A DNA stretch of 11,871 nt from an uncultured Clostridia bacterium (GCA_947381875.1 CANCXY010000091.1:1-11871), one strand, 5' to 3'; positions 1-6,367 are shown, counted from the stretch's first letter. Notes: generated by a model from the sequence alone, not told the origin. Made by a program: numbers and translations.

Positions 1-22
1 GCCCCCTTTGGAAACCCATCAC

Positions 23-45
23 GCGCGGCAATTTCATTGCCGCGC
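23..45 (+). terminator. Perfect 9-bp hairpin upstream of rqcP, possible terminator of the preceding gene
   Basis: The arms GCGCGGCAA (23-31) and TTGCCGCGC (37-45) pair perfectly around a 5-nt loop, and a short T-run follows at 51-54. This suits a factor-independent terminator of a gene lying left of the window, although six bases separate the stem from only four T residues. In related genomes a DNA-binding protein HU gene often precedes rqcP, but that gene is not visible here. It could instead be a dispersed hairpin. Confidence 0.45.
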
Positions 46-76
46 ACCCATTTTGGATGGACGGGGAGCGTTTTTC

Positions 77-106
77 CCTGTCCTGCGGGCGGGGGACAGG
101 CCCCGC
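77..106 (+). promoter_or_regulatory. Alternative hairpins in the rqcP leader
   Basis: CCTGTCC (77-83) pairs perfectly with GGACAGG (94-100). A second pairing, GCGGG (85-89) with CCCGC (102-106), overlaps the first and cannot form at the same time. It would end just before the GGGAGGG ribosome binding site at 108-114. Two mutually exclusive stems next to a ribosome binding site could tune translation, but in such GC-rich sequence this may be chance. Confidence 0.3.
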
Positions 107-118
107 GGGAGGGATACC

Positions 119-397
119 ATGCGGATTGATAAGTTTATGAAGGTGAGCCGCCTCATCAAGCGGCGCACGGTCGCCAATGAGGTGGCGGACGCCGGGCGTA
201 TTCTGGTGAACGGGCGAGCCGTGAAAGCGAGCTATGCCGTCAAGGAAGGCGATATCATTGAGGTGGCGTTCGGGCCGCGTGTGGTGCGCGTGAAGGTGGT
301 CTCCACCGAGGCCCCGAACGGGAAGGACCTGGCGCGCGGAATGTATGAGGTGCTTTCGGAGGAAGTGCGGGAGCAGCCCCGCGCGGGCGAGGCATAA
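119..397 (+). CDS. rqcP: RqcP, S4-domain ribosome quality control protein
   Basis: This 92-residue protein is almost entirely one S4 RNA-binding domain. Visible hallmarks are MRIDKFMKVSRLIKRR at the N-terminus, followed by a G-RILVNGRAVKAS core and an EGDIIEV strand. In Bacillus, RqcP (YabO) works with RqcH on obstructed 50S subunits, helping cycles of C-terminal alanine tailing of stalled nascent chains. The ATG at 119 is preferred to the in-frame start at 8 because GGGAGGG lies at 108-114 and family members begin at this MRxDK motif. The gene leads the conserved yabP-yabQ-divIC block, which supports the call. A sigma-E-like promoter for yabP overlaps its stop codon. Length and motifs are normal, with nothing missing. 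Confidence 0.9.
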   Translation: MRIDKFMKVSRLIKRRTVANEVADAGRILVNGRAVKASYAVKEGDIIEVAFGPRVVRVKVVSTEAPNGKDLARGMYEVLSEEVREQPRAGEA

Positions 398-421
398 AAC
401 ACCCCCTTTTCGCATACAGAT
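393..421 (+). promoter_or_regulatory. Sigma-E-like promoter for yabPQ
   Basis: A CATACAGAT element (413-421) resembles the sigma-E -10 consensus CATACAnT, differing at the last conserved base. A CATAAAA element (393-399) lies at the expected -35 position, with about 14 bases between the cores. It overlaps the rqcP stop codon and precedes yabP, which is a sigma-E regulon member in Bacillus subtilis. The match is by eye only. Confidence 0.42.
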
Positions 422-441
422 ACTGGGAAAAGACATGGATT

Positions 442-492
442 CCCGTTTCTCCCTGTTTCCGGCGGGGAAAACAAGTAAATTGGTTTCTGTGG
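442..492 (+). repeat. Dispersed hairpin repeat, family R2, copy 1
   Basis: This stretch shares a block order with copies at 1929-1982 and 10600-10653: a pyrimidine-rich CCGTTTCTCCC arm, a GGCGGGGAAAA arm, then a tail like AAATTGGTTTCTGTGG. The two arms can fold into a hairpin. It sits in the yabP leader, between the sigma-E-like promoter and the ribosome binding site. The family name is mine. Confidence 0.55.
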
Positions 493-511
493 CGAAAAGA
501 GGTGCGGCGAT

Positions 512-808
512 ATGGCGACGAACCAGGCGGCGGCGCAGAACACAGCGCGTCAGATGCCCCACAGCGTGGTGTTAGAGGACCGCAAAAAGCTGACCGCGAC
601 AGGCATCCTTTCCATCGTCTCTTACGACGCCTATACGGTGACGCTGGAAACGTCGTTCGGTACGCTGGCGATTGGCGGCGAAGGGCTGAACGTGAGCGAG
701 CTGAGCGTACAGACGGGCGAAGTGAAGGTGGGCGGCGCAATCGAGTATGTGCAGTATACGGTCAAGCATGAGAAAAGCGGCTCATTCCTTAAAAGGCTGG
801 TGCGGTAG
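512..808 (+). CDS. yabP: YabP, sporulation protein
   Basis: The 98-residue product matches the YabP/YqfC family: HSVVLEDRKKLTATGILSI, then alternating strands ending in G-TLAIGGEGLNVSELSV and GGAIEYVQYTV. YabP is made in the mother cell under sigma-E in Bacillus; with YabQ it is needed for normal spore coat and cortex formation, though its biochemical role is not established. The ATG at 512 follows an AGAGGTG ribosome binding site at about 498-504. Its TAG stop is immediately followed by the yabQ ATG with no gap, so the pair is probably translationally coupled. The preceding sigma-E-like promoter fits sporulation-specific expression. The length is normal for the family. Confidence 0.9.
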   Translation: MATNQAAAQNTARQMPHSVVLEDRKKLTATGILSIVSYDAYTVTLETSFGTLAIGGEGLNVSELSVQTGEVKVGGAIEYVQYTVKHEKSGSFLKRLVR

Positions 809-1294
809 ATGGTTGGCGGCGTTCCGGCGGCACTGGCCTTACGCGACCTGTTTTACGCGGCGGGGCTTGGCTTCCTGCTGTGCGTTGCGTACAGCGCCGC
901 GCGGCTGGTGCTGGGCAGCGGCAGGGTGGTGGTGTTCGTGTGTGACGCGGCCATCCTGGCCCTGGGCGCGCTGCTGTACCGCAGCGCCGCGCTCAGCCGG
1001 TTTTACGCGGGCCAGCCGCGCTGGTACACCATGGCCGGGTGCGCGCTGTGCTTCCTGGCGAGCCGCGCCGCCCTGGCTCCGCTTTTAGAGGGCGTAGAGG
1101 CGCTGGTGCGCTGGTGCCTGGCGTGGCCGTTCGTCATGCTCTGGCGCTTCGCGCTGGATCCCCTGAGGCTTCTAATCCTGGGCCGGGCACGGGCCGCCCA
1201 TGCGGCGCACGCCGAGCGGCGCGAAAAACAAAAACGCGCCGCGCAAAAGAAAAGGTTGCAAACCAGCGGGCAAGTGTTGTATAATTCTAAGTGA
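809..1294 (+). CDS. yabQ: YabQ, sporulation membrane protein
   Basis: This 161-residue protein has several hydrophobic segments in its first 115 residues (about 5-28, 38-57, 70-90 and 98-118) and a basic, lysine/arginine-rich C-terminal tail from about residue 125. This is the architecture of YabQ, an integral membrane protein needed for spore cortex synthesis in Bacillus. The assignment rests on membrane topology together with its strict position between yabP and divIC, because YabQ sequences diverge strongly. The ATG directly abuts the yabP stop, implying coupling. The last 40 bases of the gene contain a strong-looking sigma-A promoter serving divIC. No distinct motif is visible beyond hydrophobicity. 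Confidence 0.8.
   Translation: MVGGVPAALALRDLFYAAGLGFLLCVAYSAARLVLGSGRVVVFVCDAAILALGALLYRSAALSRFYAGQPRWYTMAGCALCFLASRAALAPLLEGVEALVRWCLAWPFVMLWRFALDPLRLLILGRARAAHAAHAERREKQKRAAQKKRLQTSGQVLYNSK
1256..1285 (+). promoter_or_regulatory. Sigma-A promoter for divIC inside the yabQ 3' end
   Basis: TTGCAA (1256-1261) and a perfect TATAAT (1280-1285) are separated by 18 bases. The promoter lies within yabQ coding sequence and would start transcription about 80 bases before divIC. This lets an essential division gene be expressed in growing cells even though the genes ahead of it are sporulation-specific. Confidence 0.65.
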
Positions 1295-1370
1295 AGCAAA
1301 AGGAAGCGGCCCGTCTGTGCATGGCGCGGCGGGATATTTTGAAAAAACCGTGAAGGGGGCCGGATACAGG

Positions 1371-1676
1371 ATGGCACGGCAGCGGCGTCCAAAAAAGAAA
1401 AATGCGTTCCCCTCCCTTGCCCTGCGCGTGGGGATATTTGGGCTGTGCGTGTATTTGTGTGTATCGCTTGTGTTTTTGCAGGTGGATATCGTCGCGAAGC
1501 GCAAACAGCTTGAAAACCTTGAGCAGCAGGCGGCGGCCCAGCAGGCGGTGAATCAGGAGCTGATGCGCCTGCGCGACGACAGCGACGAGGAAGCCTATAT
1601 GGAGCGCATCGCGCGTGAAAAGTTGGGGTATGTTCTGCCCGGCGAACATATTTATGTGGATATGTCCGGCGGGTGA
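1371..1676 (+). CDS. divIC: DivIC/FtsB-type cell division protein
   Basis: The 101-residue product has a basic cytoplasmic N-terminus (RQRRPKKK), one transmembrane helix at about residues 17-37, a coiled coil at about 38-70 rich in Q, E and L, and the family motif AREKLGYVLPGE (81-92). DivIC (FtsB in Proteobacteria) forms a trimer with FtsL and DivIB/FtsQ that activates septal peptidoglycan synthesis. The ATG at 1371 is chosen because it gives the usual short basic leader; GGGGG at 1355-1359 is a somewhat distant ribosome binding site. An in-frame start at 1200 would add a long tail overlapping yabQ and is unlikely. Its own promoter lies at 1256-1285. Confidence 0.88.
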   Translation: MARQRRPKKKNAFPSLALRVGIFGLCVYLCVSLVFLQVDIVAKRKQLENLEQQAAAQQAVNQELMRLRDDSDEEAYMERIAREKLGYVLPGEHIYVDMSGG

Positions 1677-1712
1677 CGGGGCCGTGGGGGGTATCCGGAA
1701 CGGGGCGTTTTT

Positions 1713-1785
1713 GCGTGTTCCCCGCCTACGGGGCTGGGAACGCACGGAAACGGTCTCCCCGGTCTGGACACTTCCCAACCGTGCG
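1713..1785 (+). repeat. Dispersed hairpin repeat, family R3, copy 1
   Basis: A GTTCCC arm (1717-1722) pairs with GGGAAC (1736-1741) around a GC-rich loop. Downstream are an AAACGGTCTCC block and a GACACTTCCC block that also occur in the hpf leader (2772-2832). Arms CGCACGG (1741-1747) and CCGTGCG (1779-1785) pair perfectly and compete for the base shared with the first stem, so two alternative folds are possible. Confidence 0.5.
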
Positions 1786-1822
1786 CTTTGCGGCGCGGCA
1801 CGGCGGATGGTTTTGAAAGGCA

Positions 1823-1855
1823 GCATGCGGGCGCGGCGCAGCGTCCCCCGCATGC
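1823..1855. repeat. Perfect 9-bp palindromic stem with GC-rich loop
   Basis: GCATGCGGG (1823-1831) is perfectly complementary to CCCGCATGC (1847-1855), with a 15-base loop. No T-run follows on either strand, so it does not look like an intrinsic terminator. The GCATGC core is itself palindromic. Confidence 0.6.
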
Positions 1856-1928
1856 TCCACAATAAATGTGGGGATGGCCGGTGTAATGGAAATCCGTTTT
1901 TGCATTTTGCGCGGCAGGAGGCAGTGAC

Positions 1929-1982
1929 CCTGCTGTTTTCGCCGCCTCCAGCGGGAAAAGCAAGCAAAATAGGTTTCCGTGG
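1929..1982 (+). repeat. Dispersed hairpin repeat, family R2, copy 2
   Basis: It begins CCTGCTGTTTTC, continues with CCGC and GCGG arms flanked by GGGAAAA, and ends GCAAAATAGGTTTCCGTGG. It matches copies at 442-492 and 10600-10653 in the same order and strand. It lies upstream of yabR. Confidence 0.55.
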
Positions 1983-2015
1983 ATCGGTGTCCCCAAGAAG
2001 GGGTATAAACGATTC

Positions 2016-2441
2016 ATGGCAGTAGAGGTAGGAAGCATCGTCGAGGGCAAAGTAACGGGCGTGAAAAAATTCGGGGCATTTGTCTCCCTGCCCGGCGGAC
2101 AGACCGGCATGGTACACATTTCGGAAGTCTCCAACCAGTACATTCAGGAACTGTCCGACGTGCTGAGCGAAGGGCAGGTCGTGAAGGTAAAGGTGATGAG
2201 CGTCTCTCCCGAAGGAAAGATCGCGCTCTCCATCAAGCGCACCGAGCCGCGTCCCCCGCGCCCCCAGCGCAACGACACCGGCCGCGTATGGCAGCCGCGC
2301 GCACCTTCTCAGCCCCAGGGCGAAATGTCCTTCGAGGATATGATGAGCCAGTTCAAGTCCCGCAGCGAAGAAAAGATCTCCGACCTGCGCCGCGTCACCG
2401 AGGCCCGCCGCGGCGGCGGCTACTCGCGCCGGGGGCGCTGA
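2016..2441 (+). CDS. yabR: S1-domain RNA-binding protein, YabR/general stress protein 13 type
   Basis: The 141-residue protein starts with one S1 OB-fold domain (about 1-75): VGSIVEGKVTGVKKFGAFV, then GMVHISEVS and VKVMSVSPEGKIALSIKR, all diagnostic. A proline/arginine-rich linker follows, then a short acidic-helical stretch with MSFEDMMSQFKSRSEEKISDLRR, and a C-terminal glycine/arginine tail suited to RNA binding. Single-S1 proteins of this type are ribosome- or RNA-associated; the precise role of YabR is not known. Position next to divIC is conserved in Firmicutes. The ATG at 2016 follows AAGGGG (1998-2003) at 12 bases, a long spacing, and that site lies in a small CCCC/GGGG stem (1991-2003) that might modulate translation. 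Confidence 0.85.
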   Translation: MAVEVGSIVEGKVTGVKKFGAFVSLPGGQTGMVHISEVSNQYIQELSDVLSEGQVVKVKVMSVSPEGKIALSIKRTEPRPPRPQRNDTGRVWQPRAPSQPQGEMSFEDMMSQFKSRSEEKISDLRRVTEARRGGGYSRRGR

Positions 2442-2465
2442 CCGCCGGGCTGCCGCCCGAACCTG

Positions 2466-2535
2466 CCCAGAGGCGCTGCCTCTGGACTCCGCCGGGCGCT
2501 GCCCGGACCCGCCCCACGGGCGCCGCCCCCGGGGG
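2466..2535. repeat. Double-palindrome repeat, family R1, isolated copy
   Basis: Arms CCAGAGG (2467-2473) and CCTCTGG (2479-2485) enclose the loop CGCTG. An ACTCCG linker leads to arms CCGGGC (2492-2497) and GCCCGG (2501-2506), and a third self-complementary block of five C and five G ends at 2535. The same plan, with the same CGCTG loop and a similar linker but different stem bases, occurs at 11771-11871. It starts about 25 bases after yabR. Confidence 0.65.
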
Positions 2536-2686
2536 AAAACAACACCCGAATAAAAGGGGGCGCGGGGGGGGCCCACGCTTTGGGCGGGGTGTATTTGTTG
2601 TACCCTTTGGCGAGGGCAAGGGGACGGGTTTTGTGTGGGCAGGTGGGGCAGGGACAGAAAATTTTATAAATAGTATCCAAAAACTC

Positions 2687-2716
2687 TTGCCATTCCAGGG
2701 GGAACTATGGTAAAAT
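2687..2716 (+). promoter_or_regulatory. Sigma-A-type promoter for hpf
   Basis: TTGCCA (2687-2692) and TAAAAT (2711-2716) are separated by 18 bases in an A/T-richer patch. Transcription would start near 2723 and give a leader of roughly 150 bases that contains the R3 hairpin. Confidence 0.55.
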
Positions 2717-2771
2717 AGTCCTAAAGAGTAAGGGGACAAGCGGGGAGCAGCCAAACCAAGTGCTTTTGCGG

Positions 2772-2832
2772 GTTTTCCCGCCCGTAGGGCGGGGAACACA
2801 TGAGAAACATCTCCGCGGCTTGCACACTTCCC
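2772..2832 (+). repeat. Dispersed hairpin repeat, family R3, copy 2, in the hpf leader
   Basis: CCCGCCC (2777-2783) pairs with GGGCGGG (2787-2793) over a 3-base loop, extended by T/A pairs outside. It is followed by GAAACATCTCCGCGG and CACACTTCCC blocks shared with copy 1 (1713-1785) and, more loosely, with 10763-10854. It would be transcribed as part of the hpf 5' leader. Confidence 0.5.
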
Positions 2833-2870
2833 GGACAAGCGCCCCTTGCGGCAAAAGGAGGCTTTGGGTA

Positions 2871-3398
2871 ATGAAGATCACAACCACAGGGCGAAAAGTC
2901 GGGCTGAAAGACATGTTCCTGAAACGTGTGGAGACGAAGCTCGCAAAGCTGGACAAGTTCTTCTCAGACACCGCCGAGGCCAACGTTACCGTTACGGTGG
3001 AGAAAGGCTGGCAGACGGTGGAGATCACCGTGAAAGATAAAGGCTTCACCTGCCGCGCCGAGAAATCGGCCGACCGCATGGAGGATGCGTTTGACGCTGC
3101 GTTAGATGTGCTGACGCGCCGCATCGTGAAGAACCGCAAAAAGCTGGAAAACCGTGTGTGCCAGCCCGCTGTCAACGAGTTTGCCGCGGCGCAGCTCGAA
3201 ACGGACGCCGAGGAGGATTATCAGATCATCCGCGAAAAGCATTTTTCCTGCAAACCCAGTACGGTAGAGGAAGCCATCCTGGAAATGAATATGCTCGGGC
3301 ATACATTCTTCCTGTTCCGCGACGCGGATTCCGACGAGGTACACGCGGTGTACCGCCGGCATAACGGTAGCTATGGCCTGCTGATTCCCGAGCCGTAA
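2871..3398 (+). CDS. hpf: Long-form ribosome hibernation promoting factor
   Basis: The 175-residue protein has the two domains of long HPF. The N-terminal domain (1 to about 97) binds the 30S decoding and mRNA channel region: KITTTGRKVGLKDMFLKRVETKLAKLDKFF, beta strands, and basic helix RRIVKNRKKLENR. A short acidic linker follows. The C-terminal dimerisation domain (about 117-175) contains IIREKHFSCKPSTVEEAIL, EMNMLGHTFFLFRDAD and VYRRHNGSYGLL. Dimers join two 70S ribosomes into inactive 100S particles in stationary phase. The ATG at 2871 has an excellent AAAGGAGG site (2854-2861). The gene stands alone with its own promoter and terminator; length is normal for the long form. Confidence 0.93.
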   Translation: MKITTTGRKVGLKDMFLKRVETKLAKLDKFFSDTAEANVTVTVEKGWQTVEITVKDKGFTCRAEKSADRMEDAFDAALDVLTRRIVKNRKKLENRVCQPAVNEFAAAQLETDAEEDYQIIREKHFSCKPSTVEEAILEMNMLGHTFFLFRDADSDEVHAVYRRHNGSYGLLIPEP

Positions 3399-3427
3399 TA
3401 AGTCTATATCCCATGAAAGCAAGAATA

Positions 3428-3459
3428 GGGGAGGGGCGCGGGCCTCTCCCCCCTTTTTT
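3428..3459 (+). terminator. Intrinsic terminator of hpf
   Basis: GGGGAGGGG (3428-3436) pairs with CCTCTCCCC (3443-3451), nine pairs including one G-U, with a 6-base loop. Two C and six T residues follow (3454-3459). It lies 30 bases after the hpf stop. Confidence 0.85.
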
Positions 3460-3474
3460 CAAAAGCAATGGGTT

Positions 3475-3510
3475 CTGTATATCCCCCGCCCCAAGGGCGG
3501 GGCCATACAG
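3475..3510 (+). promoter_or_regulatory. Long hairpin in the araC-type gene leader
   Basis: Outer arms CTGTAT (3475-3480) and ATACAG (3505-3510) and inner arms CCCCGCCC (3484-3491) and GGGCGGGG (3495-3502) stack into one long stem with a small internal loop and a 3-base hairpin loop. It has no T-run, so it is not a simple terminator. It sits 45 bases before the regulator start and resembles the GC hairpins of family R3. Confidence 0.5.
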
Positions 3511-3555
3511 GAAAACCACTTCCAATAGAAGTTTCCTGACGGAAGGTGAGCGAGG

Positions 3556-4452
3556 GTGAATTATGAGGCGCTGCGCATTGCGCGGGCATTGACGATAGAT
3601 GAGGTGGTGTCCATCCACTATTTCGAATATGCCAGCAACTATTTTTTTGAGGGCGAACGGCACGATTTCTGGGAATTTGTCTATGTCGACAAGGGCGAGG
3701 TAGATGTGCGCGCGGACGAACTGACCCTGCGCCTTACCAAAGGGCAGATCATTTTCCATAAGCCCAACGAGTTCCACGCCATCGCGGCCAACGGCGTAGT
3801 TGCGCCAAACCTGGTCGTCGTTTCCTTCATGTGCCGGGACGAGGGCATGCGATTTTTTGAGGGACGTGTCCTCTCCGTTGACGACGAGGCGCGCGCGCTG
3901 CTCTCGCGCATTGTGAAGGAGGGCGAGGCCGCCTTTTCCACACCCTTAGGCGACCCGCTCACGCCGCGCCTGGAACGCCGCGAACAGGCCCCCTTCGGCG
4001 CGGAACAGCTCATCGCCGCCAGCATCGAGCAGCTCCTGATTCACTTTGTGCGTCGGGGCGCGCAGGCCGCCCAGCGCCAGACCACCAGTATCCGCGCCAG
4101 TTCCCAGCAGGCGTTTTTCGAGCAGGTGCAGGCGTACCTGGAAACCAACGTCCGCCGCCGCCTCACGCTGGCGGATATCTGCCGCGATAACTTAGCGGGG
4201 CGAAGCTATCTGCAAAAGATCTTCCGGGAGAAAACCGGCGGCGGGGCGATGGAGTATTTCGGCACATTGAAAATCGAAACCGCCAAACGCATGATCCGCG
4301 AGGGCGCGCATAACTTTACCGAGATAGCGGCCCTGCTTGGATATACCTCTATCCACTACTTTTCCCGGCATTTCAAAAAGGTATCCGGCATGACGCCCAG
4401 TGAATATGCCTCCAGCATCAAGGCACTTTCGGATAAGAACCGGGCGGAGTGA
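3556..4452 (+). CDS. AraC-family transcriptional regulator
   Basis: The 298-residue protein has an N-terminal cupin-like sensing domain (about 20-110, with H36 and H74 in the usual metal/effector pocket strands) and a C-terminal double helix-turn-helix DNA-binding domain (about 195-288). The signature GYTSIHYFSRHFKKVSGMTP followed by SEY (262-284) is classic for AraC/XylS regulators. Such proteins usually activate carbohydrate-use genes when a ligand is bound; no target can be named here, since the downstream neighbours are an unrelated acquired island. The GTG at 3556 is preferred because GGAAGG lies nine bases upstream and no ATG is in frame nearby. It is the last GC-rich gene before the composition changes sharply, so its original downstream partner may have been displaced. 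Confidence 0.88.
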   Translation: MNYEALRIARALTIDEVVSIHYFEYASNYFFEGERHDFWEFVYVDKGEVDVRADELTLRLTKGQIIFHKPNEFHAIAANGVVAPNLVVVSFMCRDEGMRFFEGRVLSVDDEARALLSRIVKEGEAAFSTPLGDPLTPRLERREQAPFGAEQLIAASIEQLLIHFVRRGAQAAQRQTTSIRASSQQAFFEQVQAYLETNVRRRLTLADICRDNLAGRSYLQKIFREKTGGGAMEYFGTLKIETAKRMIREGAHNFTEIAALLGYTSIHYFSRHFKKVSGMTPSEYASSIKALSDKNRAE

Positions 4453-4453
4453 T

Positions 4454-4476
4454 TTGACATCCTCTAATCATTAGAG
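4454..4476 (+). promoter_or_regulatory. Consensus -35 box with a dyad, upstream of the AIPR gene
   Basis: A perfect TTGACA (4454-4459) starts two bases after the AraC stop. It is followed by a dyad with arms CTCTAA (4462-4467) and TTAGAG (4471-4476). A convincing -10 is lacking: the best, TAGTAA at 4480, is 20 bases away. This may be a degenerate or repressed promoter at the island edge, or chance in AT-rich sequence. Confidence 0.3.
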
Positions 4477-4501
4477 AAATAGTAATAATGGAGGAAATAA
4501 T

Positions 4502-6343
4502 ATGCCAATACCTCAAAATTCTCACACGTTTATAACGGAGAAAGTTCATGCGATGCAAACCACATATCCATCATTGCGCGAAAGATCCGATGTGTATGTG
4601 TTTTCTGCCTTGTGCGTTAAATCATGTTTTTATAAAAATCCGGCACTCATTCTCAATGAATACGAATGGGAGGAAATTATTGTTGATGGTCAGTATGACG
4701 GTGGTGTGGATTTTCTATTAAGTGATCCCAATACAGAAGGGGCAGACTTGGTTATTGGGCAATCAAAGTTTTATGAAACTATACAATATGAAGATGTCCT
4801 AAACGCTATGATTAAGATGGCAGTGTTCTATAAGGAGATGGTTCGAGGACAATATGAACAAGTAAATGCTACGGTGCAGCACAGATTTATGACGTTGCAA
4901 TCTGAGATTGGCGACGAGTCGAAAATTCATTTTGTATTTTATACAAGCGCCCCTCAAAGAGGGATTCGTCGTGATAGGATTCAAAAGAAATTTTGCGAAC
5001 AGTTTACTGGGATCAGCAACATTGAGGTGTCAATTCTGTTTGCAGATGATATTGTGGATTAGATCAAGGAATCAGAATCCAGACGTCCGACTGTAGAATC
5101 AGGCAAAATTTGTATTGACGAAAGCAGTAACTACCTGCTTTATGGAGATAATGCTGCGGTTGTAAATGTCTCAGCATATTCCATAAAACAGTTATATGCA
5201 CAGCATAATACAAATCTGCTTGCGCGTAATCTGCGCTACCATGTAGCCGGACGCGACATTGATAATGCTATCAATGAAACGATTATTAACGATCCCGATT
5301 CTTTTTGGCTCAAGAATAATGGCATCACTGTAATTTGTGATAGCTTTGAAATTGATGGTAAAGATGTGAGGTTAAAAAACTTCTCTATCGTCAACGGGGG
5401 ACAAACTACTTATTTACTCCATAAAAGTGCATGTATAAGCAGTGAGAATGATTTGTATCTTCCTTGCAAAATTATAAAAATTGTTGGAGATACGGAAGAT
5501 GAAAAAAATCAATTTATCTTATCTATAGCCAAAGCAACTAATTCCCAGAAAGCAATAAAACCTGTTGACCTAAAGGCTAATTCACCAGAGCAGGTGCGTT
5601 TCGCACAAGCAATGCGTGAGGTTGGGATATTTTATCAAACAAAACGAGGAGAAAGTGTTCCCTCTAAGTATAGAGTGCCTTATCTCAATACTGATTTGGC
5701 TGAAATTGGTAAACTTTGTTTGGCAGGAATATTCCAGGTTCCTTGCCTAAGCAGAGCCAAGCCATCATCTCTTTACCAAGAAAAATACTATGAGCCAATA
5801 TTCAATGGAAATCAATCGCAAATTGCAAAATTATGTAAAGAATTGCTTTATATTGATAACTACTTCCGTACAGTATATCAGAAAAAATTTGACAGCGAAA
5901 ATAATGCTTCACCAAATGCAAGTATAAGAATATCCTTTGCACATAATGCACGAACAATTTGTGCTGCCTTTGTGGCGCTCGCCTCAAGATATAGACAAAA
6001 TAATATATCTGTTCAGGATTTGACACCCATTTTTGAATCTTCTTCATCCGAAAGCAGTTCGGATGCACTCTATGAGACATTCCGAGAAGTAGGAGATATC
6101 CAATATTTTATACTTCCTCGAGTGTTTGATAACAAAGAATCGTATGATAGTATGTTAGGCAGACTATTTTCTGTCATCATTGAGGCAGGTATCACTAGTT
6201 ATATGATTGCGTGTCGCTACGATTCAACTCTTACAGCTACAAACTACCTTAAAAAGGATAAAAACTATTATAACATTCTTGGAGAACAATGGTCCAGAAT
6301 AGATGCTGACATCAAAATGATTTTCAGTGAAAATGGAATGTAA
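4502..6343 (+). pseudogene. AIPR-family abortive-infection protein with PD-(D/E)XK-like N-terminus, interrupted by an in-frame TAG
   Basis: Reading one frame from the ATG at 4502 (GGAGG at 4490-4494) gives 613 codons plus a stop, with one amber codon at position 187 (5060-5062). The N-terminal part has DGQYDGGVDF then VIGQSKFYE (D70, Q87, K89), the D-x(n)-QxK pattern of Mrr-like nucleases. The C-terminal part has LLARNLRYHV (239-248), FWLKNNGIT (268-276) and VNGGQTT (297-303), hallmarks of the AIPR family linked to phage resistance. Similarity runs straight across the stop with no frame change, so this is one gene with one nonsense change, possibly GAG (Glu) to TAG. The first possible restart, GTG at 5366, has no ribosome binding site and lacks two conserved blocks. 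The two fragments are 186 and 325 residues. The base composition is AT-rich, unlike the core genes. Confidence 0.82.
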
Positions 6344-6367
6344 TTTTTGGATAATAACCATTAAAGT

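Larger units (their letters stand above)
1677..2015 (+). other. 339-base gap between divIC and yabR, packed with hairpin repeats
   Basis: No gene is supported here. In order it holds an R3-type hairpin (1713-1785), a perfect 9-bp stem (1823-1855), an R2 repeat copy (1929-1982), and a small CCCC/GGGG stem (1991-2003) overlapping the yabR ribosome binding site. A long minus-strand open frame crosses the region but has no coding hallmarks. No clear -35/-10 pair was seen. Confidence 0.6.
2442..2870 (+). other. 429-base gap between yabR and hpf: repeats, G-rich tract, hpf promoter and leader
   Basis: No gene is supported. In order the gap holds a double palindrome of family R1 (2466-2535), runs of G at 2556-2589 that could form a G-quadruplex or local hairpins, an A/T stretch near 2658-2672, the hpf promoter (2687-2716), and a leader of about 150 bases with an R3 hairpin (2772-2832). 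Confidence 0.6.

Noticed and set aside
1787..1890. Possible tRNA in the divIC-yabR gap
   Set aside because: No T-arm consensus or cloverleaf arrangement is present.
1287..2576. Long minus-strand open frame of 429 codons
   Set aside because: It runs antisense through divIC, an intergenic repeat region and yabR. It has low-complexity GC-rich composition and no recognisable domain, typical of shadow frames in GC-rich DNA.
2556..2589. G-quadruplex in the yabR-hpf gap
   Set aside because: Four G-runs are present, but uneven spacing and competing C-runs allow ordinary hairpins; not strong enough to list as a finding.
5060..5062. Stop-codon reassignment or programmed recoding to explain the amber in the AIPR gene and the ochre in the Nudix gene
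   Set aside because: TAG, TAA and TGA all serve as ordinary stops in intact genes of this window (for example yabP, rqcP and divIC), and no recoding signal or readthrough context is visible.
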